DNA from: Bacteroidales bacterium
GTDB lineage: Bacteria > Bacteroidota > Bacteroidia > Bacteroidales > UBA932
Reading direction: 5' to 3'
Assembly (NCBI GenBank): GCA_017429885.1
Contig: JAFROA010000186.1
Span: 1-5,126, forward strand
Length of the DNA stretch: 5,126 nt
The notes beneath the pieces are model-generated. The model worked only from the letters and a program-made list of their open reading frames with translations. It did not search any database and was not told the origin of the DNA. Shown one piece after another: positions 1 to 5,126 of this stretch (positions are counted from its first letter, which is position 1; each line of letters opens with the position of its first letter). The translations under genes were made by a program, and so were the position numbers.

Positions 1-305
1 ATTCGACCAATCCGGATTTCAAATATGACTCTGGCGAGAGTGAGGAGCCTCAAACGCTTCCTCCTTCCCGTCAACGCCTTATCGTGTCTATCGACAGGCG
101 GAATCGCGGAGGCAAGCAGGTGACCCTTGTCACCGGTTTTGTGGGCTCTAAGGAGGATCTCTCAGCCTTGGGACGGACTTTGAAAGTGAAATGCGGAGTA
201 GGAGGCGCCGCGAAAGACGGGGAAATCACCATCCAGGGAGACTTCAGGGATAAAGTCACTGCGATCCTGAACGAAATGGGGTACAACGCCAAAAGAGGCA
301 ATTGA
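1..305 (+). CDS. yciH: SUI1/YciH-family translation initiation factor (5' end missing)
   Basis: This is the C-terminal part of a bacterial SUI1/eIF1-like protein. The reading frame is open from the left edge (first full codon at base 3) to TGA at 303-305, giving 100 visible residues; the true start lies upstream of the window. An acidic, poorly conserved linker at visible residues 5-20 precedes the SUI1 domain. The domain shows the basic RRNRGGK segment (visible residues 32-38), the LVTGF strand, and the CGVGGAAKDGEI-IQGD core typical of the family. The eukaryotic relative eIF1 controls start-codon selection on the small ribosomal subunit. The role of bacterial YciH proteins is less certain, and initiation fidelity or stress-related translational control has been proposed. 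It ends 4 bases before the DUF4271 gene, so the two are probably cotranscribed. A GTG at base 84 could be mistaken for the start, but the upstream codons match the N-terminal style of Bacteroides homologues, so I call the gene partial. The family assignment is firm; the cellular role is inferred. Confidence 0.93.
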   Translation, partial: STNPDFKYDSGESEEPQTLPPSRQRLIVSIDRRNRGGKQVTLVTGFVGSKEDLSALGRTLKVKCGVGGAAKDGEITIQGDFRDKVTAILNEMGYNAKRGN

Positions 306-309
306 CGCG

Positions 310-948
310 ATGAACACCATTGACAATCCGGTTTTTTGCGCACTCGCGGTTTTCTTCACTCTTCTTTTTCTATTGAATCTGAAGAGTTTCCTGAAGATTT
401 TCCCGTCGTTGTGGGATTGTGTTGTCAGGTGGAAGGGCAACCTCGATCTTGAAAACAGCATCCAGCTCAGCAGGAGTCGTAACTGGATCGCCGCTATCCT
501 TTTCGTTCCGTTTTGCATGCTTGTGTACGCATTCGGGTTGTATACGCCCGCCTTTTTCATGAGTATTCCGTCAGCCCTACAGTTCGCGGCTGTCACAGGG
601 GTTCTCTTGATATACCTGCTACTCAGGACTTTCCTTAATTGGCAGCTTGAGATGCACAACTACGGCACAAGTGTCTTCACGGCGGCGAACAGGTCGTTTT
701 ACAACTATTGCGTAATCTTGTTTTTCCTTTTGTTTCTCACAGGCGGCTTTTTAGCCGTGATTTCTCATAATCAGAGACTTGTGAGGGCGGTTTTGTTGTG
801 GGAGACAGGATTGACCTACGCTATCTACGTCATAAGGCGGGGACAGATTTTCGCATCCTATTGCAATCCTTTTTCGACATTTTTGTATCTTTGCAGCCTT
901 GAATTGCTCCCGACTGCCGCGTTGGTGTTATCAGCCAATCTTTTATGA
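310..948 (+). CDS. DUF4271-type integral membrane protein
   Basis: This is a 212-residue, strongly hydrophobic protein with about six predicted membrane helices: residues 9-30, 59-80, 86-108, 131-151, 157-175 and 187-210. There is no cleavable signal peptide and I see no catalytic motif. Short basic or polar loops separate the helices (KGNLDLENS near 42-50, the WQLEMHNYG stretch near 111-119, RRGQ near 176-179). Sequence style, length and position directly before a HemD-like gene match the DUF4271 family of Bacteroidota, whose function is unknown. The start at 310 is chosen because it lies 4 bases after the preceding stop and leads straight into the first helix. A purine-rich AAGAGG lies about 11 bases upstream, but Shine-Dalgarno sequences are not a reliable guide in this phylum. 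The conserved link to a HemD homologue suggests a related role at the membrane, but that is only inference. The gene is well supported; the DUF name is recalled from family and context and not searched. Confidence 0.85.
   Translation: MNTIDNPVFCALAVFFTLLFLLNLKSFLKIFPSLWDCVVRWKGNLDLENSIQLSRSRNWIAAILFVPFCMLVYAFGLYTPAFFMSIPSALQFAAVTGVLLIYLLLRTFLNWQLEMHNYGTSVFTAANRSFYNYCVILFFLLFLTGGFLAVISHNQRLVRAVLLWETGLTYAIYVIRRGQIFASYCNPFSTFLYLCSLELLPTAALVLSANLL
886..894 (+). promoter_or_regulatory. Possible internal Bacteroidota -7 promoter element inside the DUF4271 gene
   Basis: The 9-mer TATCTTTGC fits the Bacteroidota -7 consensus TAnnTTTG and is identical to both elements in the 3269-3295 divergent region. 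ATTG at 860-863, separated by 22 bases, is a 3-of-4 match to the -33 TTTG. Transcription from here would start near base 900, about 80 bases before the hemD start, and could give hemD-rnpA-yidD expression independent of the upstream genes. The same bases encode ordinary residues (Leu-Tyr-Leu-Cys) of the membrane protein, so chance is a real alternative. Confidence 0.3.
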
Positions 949-981
949 TGTTGGCATCGGGTTTTTGAATTTGGGATTTAT

Positions 982-1725
982 ATGGCTATACGCAAGATTC
1001 TGATCTCACAGCGTGCTCCTCTTAACGAGGCACCTTATGCCTCCTTGAAGGAGAAGTATGGTGTGGACATCACTTTCCGTAGGTTTTTCCTTATCGAACC
1101 TTTGACCTCAAGGGAGTTCAGGGCTCAAAGGATAAATATTCTGGACTACACAGCTATCGTTTTCTCTTCCCGACATGCGATCGACGCGTTTTACGGGCTT
1201 TGCGAGGAACTCAGGGTTAAGGTACCAGAGACAATGAAATACTTCTGCACCACAGAGGCTGTCGCTATGTATCTTCAGAAACACATCGTCTATCGTAAGC
1301 GTAAGATTTTCTTCGGCGATGGAACCTCTGAGTCCATTCTGAATCAGATTGGCACCAAGCATAAAGGCGAGAAATTTCTTGTCACCCAGTCCGACTCAGC
1401 TGGTAGCACTTCTCTCACCAAGTTGTTCGATGCCCATGGGATTGATTACAAAGCGGCGGTTTTCGTCAAGAGCGTTCCCCAGGACTTGAAAGACATGGAT
1501 TTGAAGGAATATGACATGATCGTGTTCTATAATCCTTACGATGTTAAGTCCTTGTTGGAGAACTTCCCTGGATTTGAGCAGGGGGACATAAAGTTCGTGT
1601 CATTCGGCAAGTCCATAGTCAAAGCCATGGAGGATGCCGGACTCTCTATCGCCGTCAAGGCTCCAACTCCAGAGGCCCCTTCTGTCGCGAGGGCAATAGA
1701 GCTCTACTTGCAAGAACAACAATAG
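982..1725 (+). CDS. hemD: Uroporphyrinogen-III synthase family protein (HemD-like)
   Basis: A 247-residue protein, close to the usual HemD length of about 250. HemD closes linear hydroxymethylbilane into uroporphyrinogen III with inversion of ring D, in the cytoplasm. Visible matches to the two-domain HemD fold are an N-terminal strand followed by an Arg (ISQR, 8-11), AIVFSSRHAIDAF (58-70) at the place of the usual FTSxNAV segment, DMIVFYNPYDVKSLLENF (178-195) at the FTSPSxV position, FVSFGKSIVKAMEDAG (205-220) for the second-domain phosphate-loop-like turn, and a C-terminal APTPEAPSVARAI (227-239). Family identity is low, as usual for HemD. The stretch around 82-110 (PETMKYFC, YLQK, VYRKRKIFF) is highly characteristic of the Bacteroidota subgroup. 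The ATG at 982 follows a 33-base gap after DUF4271; rnpA begins 7 bases after its stop. Many gut Bacteroidales lack a full heme pathway, so synthase activity is inferred from the family and not assured. Confidence 0.8.
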   Translation: MAIRKILISQRAPLNEAPYASLKEKYGVDITFRRFFLIEPLTSREFRAQRINILDYTAIVFSSRHAIDAFYGLCEELRVKVPETMKYFCTTEAVAMYLQKHIVYRKRKIFFGDGTSESILNQIGTKHKGEKFLVTQSDSAGSTSLTKLFDAHGIDYKAAVFVKSVPQDLKDMDLKEYDMIVFYNPYDVKSLLENFPGFEQGDIKFVSFGKSIVKAMEDAGLSIAVKAPTPEAPSVARAIELYLQEQQ

Positions 1726-1732
1726 TATCATC

Positions 1733-2086
1733 ATGGAGACATTACCGAAATCCGAGCGCCTTAGCGGCAGGTCTGCGGTTTCGGCTCTGATGTCGAAAGG
1801 CCGCTGGGGATTCTCTGGTGGCCTTAAATATTGCTATCTAAGGAATGAGCCATCGGATAGAGCCAATAGGATCATGGTCTCAGTCCCTAAACGCTTCTTC
1901 AAGCGCGCTGTTAAAAGGAACCTTCTGAAAAGGAGGATGAGAGAGGCTTACAGGACACAAAAATCGATGCTCGGGCCTTCGTCGATAGACATATTATTCC
2001 TTTACAACTCTAAGGAAGTCAATGACTTCCAGACTATCAGGGAGGAAGTCTCGGTCATACTGAAAAACATATCCGATGAAAGATAG
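1733..2086 (+). CDS. rnpA: Ribonuclease P protein component
   Basis: A 117-residue basic protein matching RnpA in length and layout. RnpA binds the catalytic RNA (rnpB, not in this window) and helps it recognise and cleave the 5' leader of precursor tRNAs. The N-terminal SERLSGRSAVSALMSKG (7-23) corresponds to the usual L-x-x-x-x-F/V-x-x-v-f-x-x-G segment. The central IMVSVPKRFFKRAVKRN (47-63) runs into the family's RNR-type signature, here KRNLLKRRMREAYR (61-74), which forms the conserved RNA-binding helix. A strand IDILFLYN (85-92) and a C-terminal helix complete the fold. ATG 1733 is 7 bases after the hemD stop and gives the expected N terminus. The 3' end overlaps yidD by 11 bases. The usual upstream neighbour rpmH is absent; in this window the gene sits behind hemD, an arrangement I associate with Bacteroidota. 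Confidence 0.96.
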   Translation: METLPKSERLSGRSAVSALMSKGRWGFSGGLKYCYLRNEPSDRANRIMVSVPKRFFKRAVKRNLLKRRMREAYRTQKSMLGPSSIDILFLYNSKEVNDFQTIREEVSVILKNISDER

Positions 2087-2336
2087 CTACAGCATACCCC
2101 GTTGGAGGCAGGTCGTGAGGAATGTCCTCTCGGCTCCCTTTCTCGGATTGATATGGTTCTACAGGACTTGTATAGGACCATATATCCCCAAGACATGCCG
2201 TTTCGAGCCCTCATGTTCCACATACGCTCTGGAGGCGTTCCGGAAATGGGGACCGTTCAAGGGCTTGTATTTGACGGTCTGGAGATTGTTGCGTTGCAAT
2301 CCCTGGGGAGGGAGCGGATATGATCCTGTACCTTGA
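2076..2336 (+). CDS. yidD: Membrane protein insertion efficiency factor YidD
   Basis: An 86-residue protein of standard YidD length. YidD is a small inner-membrane-associated protein thought to assist YidC/Sec-dependent membrane protein insertion. The hallmark block is clear: IGPYIPKTCRFEPSCSTYA (33-51) with the CRFxPSCSxYA signature, AFRKWGPFKGLYLTVWRLLRC (54-74), and the terminal NPWGGSGYDPVP (75-86). Conserved cysteines are at 41, 47 and 74. The N-terminal 10-30 segment can form the amphipathic membrane-surface helix described for the family. The ATG at 2076 lies inside rnpA, an 11-base overlap in a different frame that suggests translational coupling. The protein stops right after the conserved tail. 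yidC, often next to rnpA-yidD elsewhere, is not here. Only 8 bases separate its stop from the convergent methyltransferase. Confidence 0.96.
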   Translation: MKDSYSIPRWRQVVRNVLSAPFLGLIWFYRTCIGPYIPKTCRFEPSCSTYALEAFRKWGPFKGLYLTVWRLLRCNPWGGSGYDPVP

Positions 2337-2344
2337 CGGCTATA

Positions 2345-3262
2345 TTATCTTCTGAGGCGGACGAAGATGGAGAGGGGAAGGACTTTGCCGAATTTGTCCT
2401 TGAGGGCGAGTTCACCAGAGTCGAGCGGGATGTCTGCTTTAAGTCCAAGCGCTTGACGGACAACCGTTTCCCCAAGTACGGCGGAGAATCCGTTGGAGTA
2501 GAGGTTGAGAACCATAAAGCTATTTTCCGGAGCTAGAATCGCACCGACATTACGCATCATTTCAAACAGGCACTCGTCAAGCTTCCATTTCTCTCCGTCC
2601 GGGCCATGACCATAGGCGGGCGGATCCAGGATTATTCCGTTATAAACATTCCCTCTGCGGGCCTCTCTTTTGGCGAATTTCATGGCGTCCTCCACCACCC
2701 AACGGATGCCGTCCAGACCGCTGCGGTCCTGATTCTCATGCGCCCAGGTAACGACCTGGCGTACCGAATCAAGGTGAGTCACATCGGCTCCCGCGGCTCT
2801 CGCTGCCAGCGATGCCGCACCTGTGTATGCGAAAAGGTTAAGCACCTTCGGGCGCTGATCCATGGAAGCGGCTATCTCTGAAGTGTTCCGGAATATATAT
2901 TCCCAATTAGCGGCCTGCTCCGGAAATACTCCAACATGTTTGAAAGATGTCAGCCCGAGCCTTAGATTCATAGTAGAGTCGCCGGTGGCCAACATGTATT
3001 TGATCCACCACTGGTCCGGCATGGCCTTCCGTCGGTCCCAAGTACCGCTATCTTCCTTTCCGGCTTTACCGAAACCAGCTCCCGGAGTGAAAACCACGTG
3101 AGCCGCCGAGTCCCATTCCTTTTGGGACAACTCCTTGCTCCACAAGGCCTTGGGTTCAGGTCTTGAAAGCACGAAACCACCGAACCGCTCGAGCTTCATC
3201 CCGTCTCCGGAATCCAGAAGCTCGTAGTCTTTCCACCTATCTGAGGGAAACTCTGTCGCCAT
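2345..3262 (-). CDS. Class I SAM-dependent methyltransferase, RlmI/RlmK-like (COG1092-type)
   Basis: A 305-residue Rossmann-fold methyltransferase. The SAM-binding motif I is VLNLFAYTGAASLAA (140-154), followed by the acidic end of strand 2 (VTHLDSV, 161-167) and the motif III region VVEDAMKF (189-196). Motif IV is ILDPPAYGHG (211-220). The DPP-x-Y/F-G form occurs in RlmI/RlmK-like enzymes that methylate 23S rRNA bases, but no PUA domain is present. The N-terminal ~100 residues (KLERFGGFVLSRPEPKALW near 23-41, and LTSFKHVGVFPEQAANW near 104-120) form the lineage-typical cap, the latter resembling the GxFPEQxxNW segment before the SAM fold. rRNA methylation is the most likely role; the exact target is unknown. 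The frame is open 27 codons further upstream to an ATG at 3343, but that extension overlaps pgk and is AT-rich promoter DNA, so I start at 3262. A -7 element sits only 7 bases upstream of this ATG. Its 3' end converges on yidD. Confidence 0.9.
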   Translation of the reverse strand: MATEFPSDRWKDYELLDSGDGMKLERFGGFVLSRPEPKALWSKELSQKEWDSAAHVVFTPGAGFGKAGKEDSGTWDRRKAMPDQWWIKYMLATGDSTMNLRLGLTSFKHVGVFPEQAANWEYIFRNTSEIAASMDQRPKVLNLFAYTGAASLAARAAGADVTHLDSVRQVVTWAHENQDRSGLDGIRWVVEDAMKFAKREARRGNVYNGIILDPPAYGHGPDGEKWKLDECLFEMMRNVGAILAPENSFMVLNLYSNGFSAVLGETVVRQALGLKADIPLDSGELALKDKFGKVLPLSIFVRLRR

Positions 3263-3269
3263 GATGGTG

Positions 3270-3277
3270 CAAAGATA
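3270..3277 (-). promoter_or_regulatory. Bacteroidota -7 promoter element for the methyltransferase
   Basis: Read on the minus strand, bases 3277 to 3270 are TATCTTTG, an exact fit to the Bacteroidota -7 consensus TAnnTTTG. It is preceded by a run of T. The -33 position (about 3299-3302) reads TTCC, only a partial match to TTTG at 21-base spacing. Transcription would begin a few bases downstream, so the leader before the ATG at 3262 would be zero to about five bases. Confidence 0.6.
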
Positions 3278-3286
3278 AAAAAATAG

Positions 3287-3294
3287 TATCTTTG
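3287..3294 (+). promoter_or_regulatory. Bacteroidota -7 promoter element for pgk-lgt
   Basis: TATCTTTG matches TAnnTTTG exactly and lies 35 bases before the pgk ATG. Initiation a few bases downstream would give a leader of about 30 bases that is A/T-rich and has no Shine-Dalgarno sequence, typical of highly expressed genes in this phylum. The -33 region (about 3262-3268) has no clear TTTG. The element is the mirror image of the minus-strand -7 box nine bases away. Confidence 0.6.
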
Positions 3295-3329
3295 CTCCGG
3301 AAAAAAACGATAACAAAATATTAATTACT

Positions 3330-4583
3330 ATGCAGCAGCACATTGACTCTTATGATTTCAAAGGCAAGAAAGCCATTGTCAGGGTGGATTTCAACGTTCC
3401 GCTCGACGAGAACTTCAACATCACTGATGACACCCGTATCCGCGCGGCCCTTCCCACTTTGAAGAAGGTTCTTGCGGAGGGAGGCTCCCTCATTCTCATG
3501 TCCCATCTCGGACGTCCCAAGGGCGTGACGGAGAAGTTCTCTCTCAAGCACATCGTGGCTCATGTCTCAGAGTGCCTCGGAGTCCCTGTCCAGTTCGCTG
3601 ATGATTGCCAGAAGGCTGACGAGCAGGCCGCCGCTCTCAAACCCGGTGAAGTCCTGATGCTCGAGAACCTTCGTTTCTACGCCGAGGAGGAAGGCAAACC
3701 CAGAGGTCTTGCCGAGGATGCCACCGATGAGGAGAAGGCAGCCGCTAAGAAGGCTGTCAAGGAGAGCCAGAAGGAATTCGTGAAGAAGTTAGCCTCCTAT
3801 GCTGACTGCTACATCAACGACGCTTTCGGAACAGCCCACAGGGCACACGCCTCCACAGCTCTCATCGCCGCTTATTTCCCTGAGGACAAGATGTTCGGCT
3901 ACCTGATGGAGAAAGAGATCAAGGCCATTGACAACGTCCTGAAGAACGCCCGTCGTCCTTTCACCGCCATCATCGGCGGCTCCAAGGTCTCTTCCAAACT
4001 CGCTGTCCTTGAGAACCTTCTTGGTAAAGTTGACAACCTCATCATCTGCGGCGGAATGGGCTACACCTTCATCAAGGCCGAGGGCGGCAACATCGGAAAT
4101 TCCCTCCACGAGGATGACTTGATTCCTCAGGCCAAGGGAATAATGGAGAAGGCCCAGGAACTTGGCGTGAATGTGTCTCTCTCCGTCCAGACCCGAGTGA
4201 CCCAGGAGTTCGCCAATGACACTCCCGAGATGGTGGTTCCTTCCCACAAGATTCCTGACGGATGGGAGGGTATGGACTGCGGTCCCGCTTCAATCGAGAA
4301 CTGGGCCAGGATCATCCTCGCTTCCAAGACCATCCTTTGGAACGGCCCTGCCGGCGTGTTCGAGTTCCCGAACTTCGCGACCGGAACCGAGAAGATCGCT
4401 GAGTGTGTAGCCAAGGCTACCGAGCACGGAGCTTACACCCTTGTGGGCGGTGGTGACTCTGTCGCCGCTGTCACAAAGATGGGATTCGCCGACAAGGTCA
4501 GCTATGTCAGCACCGGTGGTGGAGCTATGCTTGAGGCCATCGAGGGCAAGACTCTTCCCGGCATCGCCGCTATCCAGGAATAA
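3330..4583 (+). CDS. pgk: Phosphoglycerate kinase
   Basis: A complete 417-residue cytoplasmic PGK, the enzyme that interconverts 1,3-bisphosphoglycerate + ADP and 3-phosphoglycerate + ATP in glycolysis and gluconeogenesis. In the N-domain, RVDFNVPL (18-25) carries Arg18, Asp20 and Asn22; [11 protein letters not shown] (33-43) has Arg36; SHLGRP (58-63) has His59 and Arg62; ENLRFY (112-117) has Arg115; [13 protein letters not shown] (163-175) has Arg171. In the nucleotide domain, GGSKVSSK (216-223) has Lys219, WNGPAGVFE (337-345) has Glu345, and [10 protein letters not shown] (371-380) binds [17 protein letters not shown] and GKTLPGI close the protein. A charged Glu/Lys/Ala-rich insert at about 118-152 makes it longer than the ~395-residue Bacillus-type enzyme; Bacteroides PGKs share it. 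One oddity: the usual LxVD segment of the second domain reads LSVQ (284-287). The ATG is the only plausible start. lgt follows after 12 bases without a terminator. Confidence 0.98.
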   Translation: MQQHIDSYDFKGKKAIVRVDFNVPLDENFNITDDTRIRAALPTLKKVLAEGGSLILMSHLGRPKGVTEKFSLKHIVAHVSECLGVPVQFADDCQKADEQAAALKPGEVLMLENLRFYAEEEGKPRGLAEDATDEEKAAAKKAVKESQKEFVKKLASYADCYINDAFGTAHRAHASTALIAAYFPEDKMFGYLMEKEIKAIDNVLKNARRPFTAIIGGSKVSSKLAVLENLLGKVDNLIICGGMGYTFIKAEGGNIGNSLHEDDLIPQAKGIMEKAQELGVNVSLSVQTRVTQEFANDTPEMVVPSHKIPDGWEGMDCGPASIENWARIILASKTILWNGPAGVFEFPNFATGTEKIAECVAKATEHGAYTLVGGGDSVAAVTKMGFADKVSYVSTGGGAMLEAIEGKTLPGIAAIQE

Positions 4584-4595
4584 TATCCCAAAGCA

Positions 4596-5126
4596 ATGGA
4601 TCCGCTGGTAGTGCACTGGAATATGAATCCGGAGATAATCCGGATCGGGGGCTTTGCCGTGCGTTGGTACGGCCTCCTGTTCGTCTCCGGTTTCATTCTA
4701 GGGTATTGGATTTTCACAAAGTTCTGTGAGCGTGAGAAGGTCAATAAGGACTTTCTCGACCCGCTGCTCTACACTCTCCTCCTTGGTACTCTTGTGGGAG
4801 CGCGTCTGGGGCACTGCCTTTTCTATGGATTCGACTATTACTTCACTTCCTGGAAAGGTTTCCTGGAGATCTTCAAAGTCTGGGAAGGTGGATTGGCCAG
4901 CCACGGCGGCACCATCATGCTGATTTTGTGCATGTGGTGGTTCGCTTGGAAATACGGCAAGAAGTATCATATTGACTTCCTCTGGATCTTGGATCACCTC
5001 TGTATCGCGGTGGCTTTCGCGGCAACCTTCATCAGGCTTGGAAACCTTTGCAACTCTGAGATTTACGGTGACGTTACGAATCTTCCCTGGGGCTTCATAT
5101 TCGAGCGCAGGGGAGAGACGGAGCCG
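4596..5126 (+). CDS. lgt: Phosphatidylglycerol-prolipoprotein diacylglyceryl transferase (3' end missing)
   Basis: This is the first 177 residues of Lgt; the frame is open to the right edge, so roughly the last third or more is missing (full-length Lgt is about 270-300 residues). Lgt is an inner-membrane enzyme that transfers diacylglycerol from phosphatidylglycerol to the lipobox cysteine of prolipoproteins, the first step of lipoprotein maturation. The protein opens with the family's N-terminal pattern, including IRIGGFAVRWYGLLF (15-29) with Tyr25. GARLGHCLFY (68-77) is the conserved second-helix segment. WEGGLASHGG (96-105) contains the catalytic-region His103, and FIRLGNLCNSEIYG (145-158) is the Lgt signature with Arg147 and Asn150. 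Membrane helices are visible near 23-43, 56-77, 103-119 and 128-150. The start 12 bases after pgk gives the expected N terminus. It is probably cotranscribed with pgk, which would tie its expression to the strong pgk promoter. Confidence 0.96.
   Translation, partial: MDPLVVHWNMNPEIIRIGGFAVRWYGLLFVSGFILGYWIFTKFCEREKVNKDFLDPLLYTLLLGTLVGARLGHCLFYGFDYYFTSWKGFLEIFKVWEGGLASHGGTIMLILCMWWFAWKYGKKYHIDFLWILDHLCIAVAFAATFIRLGNLCNSEIYGDVTNLPWGFIFERRGETEP

Larger units (their letters stand above)
3269..3295. repeat. 9-bp perfect inverted repeat formed by two divergent -7 boxes
   Basis: GCAAAGATA at 3269-3277 and TATCTTTGC at 3287-3295 are perfect reverse complements separated by a 9-base A/T-rich spacer. 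Each arm is a full -7 element pointing outward. The pair could also act as a dyad operator or form a hairpin, but the simplest reading is two back-to-back promoters. Confidence 0.75.

Noticed and set aside
84..305. A short SUI1 gene starting at GTG 84
   Set aside because: The frame is open to the left edge and upstream codons (STNPDFKYD and an acidic linker) resemble the N terminus of Bacteroides homologues, so the real start is outside the window.
162..659. 165-codon minus-strand open frame across the SUI1 and DUF4271 genes
   Set aside because: It is antisense to two well-supported genes and its translation shows no recognisable domain or protein-like pattern.
949..981. 33-base gap between DUF4271 and hemD as a promoter or terminator
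   Set aside because: It has TTTG-like strings but no TAnnTTTG element at proper spacing and no hairpin; it looks like a plain intergenic leader.
2606..2881. Plus-strand open frame opposite the methyltransferase
   Set aside because: It is antisense to conserved motifs of the methyltransferase, including motif IV, and shows no domain of its own.
3263..3343. 27-codon N-terminal extension of the methyltransferase, looking like a hydrophobic signal or membrane segment
   Set aside because: It is the translation of the AT-rich divergent promoter region, overlaps the pgk start, includes the methyltransferase's own -7 box, and has no place in a cytoplasmic methyltransferase.
3789..4247. 152-codon minus-strand open frame inside pgk
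   Set aside because: Long antisense frames are common opposite codon-biased genes such as pgk; there is no domain or promoter to support it.
4626..4644. Direct repeat of AATCCGGA with a 3-base spacer, partly palindromic, at the start of lgt
   Set aside because: It lies in coding sequence for the normal Lgt N terminus (NPEIIRI region) and is too short to stand out from chance.

Overview
The window looks like an ordinary core-chromosome segment from a member of the Bacteroidales, with roughly balanced base composition. Three things point there: the proteins closely resemble Bacteroides-type homologues (PGK with its long charged insert, the SUI1/DUF4271/HemD-like gene trio), promoter elements match the Bacteroidota -7 box TAnnTTTG, and start codons lack consistent Shine-Dalgarno sequences. 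I cannot name the genus. A gut or rumen Bacteroidales lineage is a guess.

Layout. Bases 1-2336 hold five tightly packed plus-strand genes: the end of a SUI1/YciH-type translation factor, a six-helix DUF4271 membrane protein, a uroporphyrinogen-III synthase-family protein (hemD), rnpA (RNase P protein) and yidD. rnpA and yidD overlap by 11 bases. A minus-strand class I SAM-dependent methyltransferase (2345-3262) converges on yidD with only 8 bases between stop codons. A 67-base AT-rich divergent promoter region follows, then plus-strand pgk (complete) and lgt (cut by the right edge), 12 bases apart and probably cotranscribed. No stretch over 70 bases lacks a gene. I see no tRNA, rRNA, insertion sequence, CRISPR array, attachment site or convincing hairpin terminator.

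How the genes relate. The left cluster mixes translation/RNA maturation (SUI1 factor, RNase P protein) with membrane biogenesis (YidD), plus two poorly understood proteins. The right unit joins glycolysis (PGK) to lipoprotein maturation (Lgt), probably through shared transcription rather than a shared pathway.

I did not find a novel defence, mobile or biosynthetic system. The points most worth a second look are the face-to-face pair of identical -7 boxes between the methyltransferase and pgk, the apparently near-leaderless methyltransferase mRNA, an Asp-to-Gln change in a conserved PGK motif, and the uncertain role of the HemD-like/DUF4271 pair.
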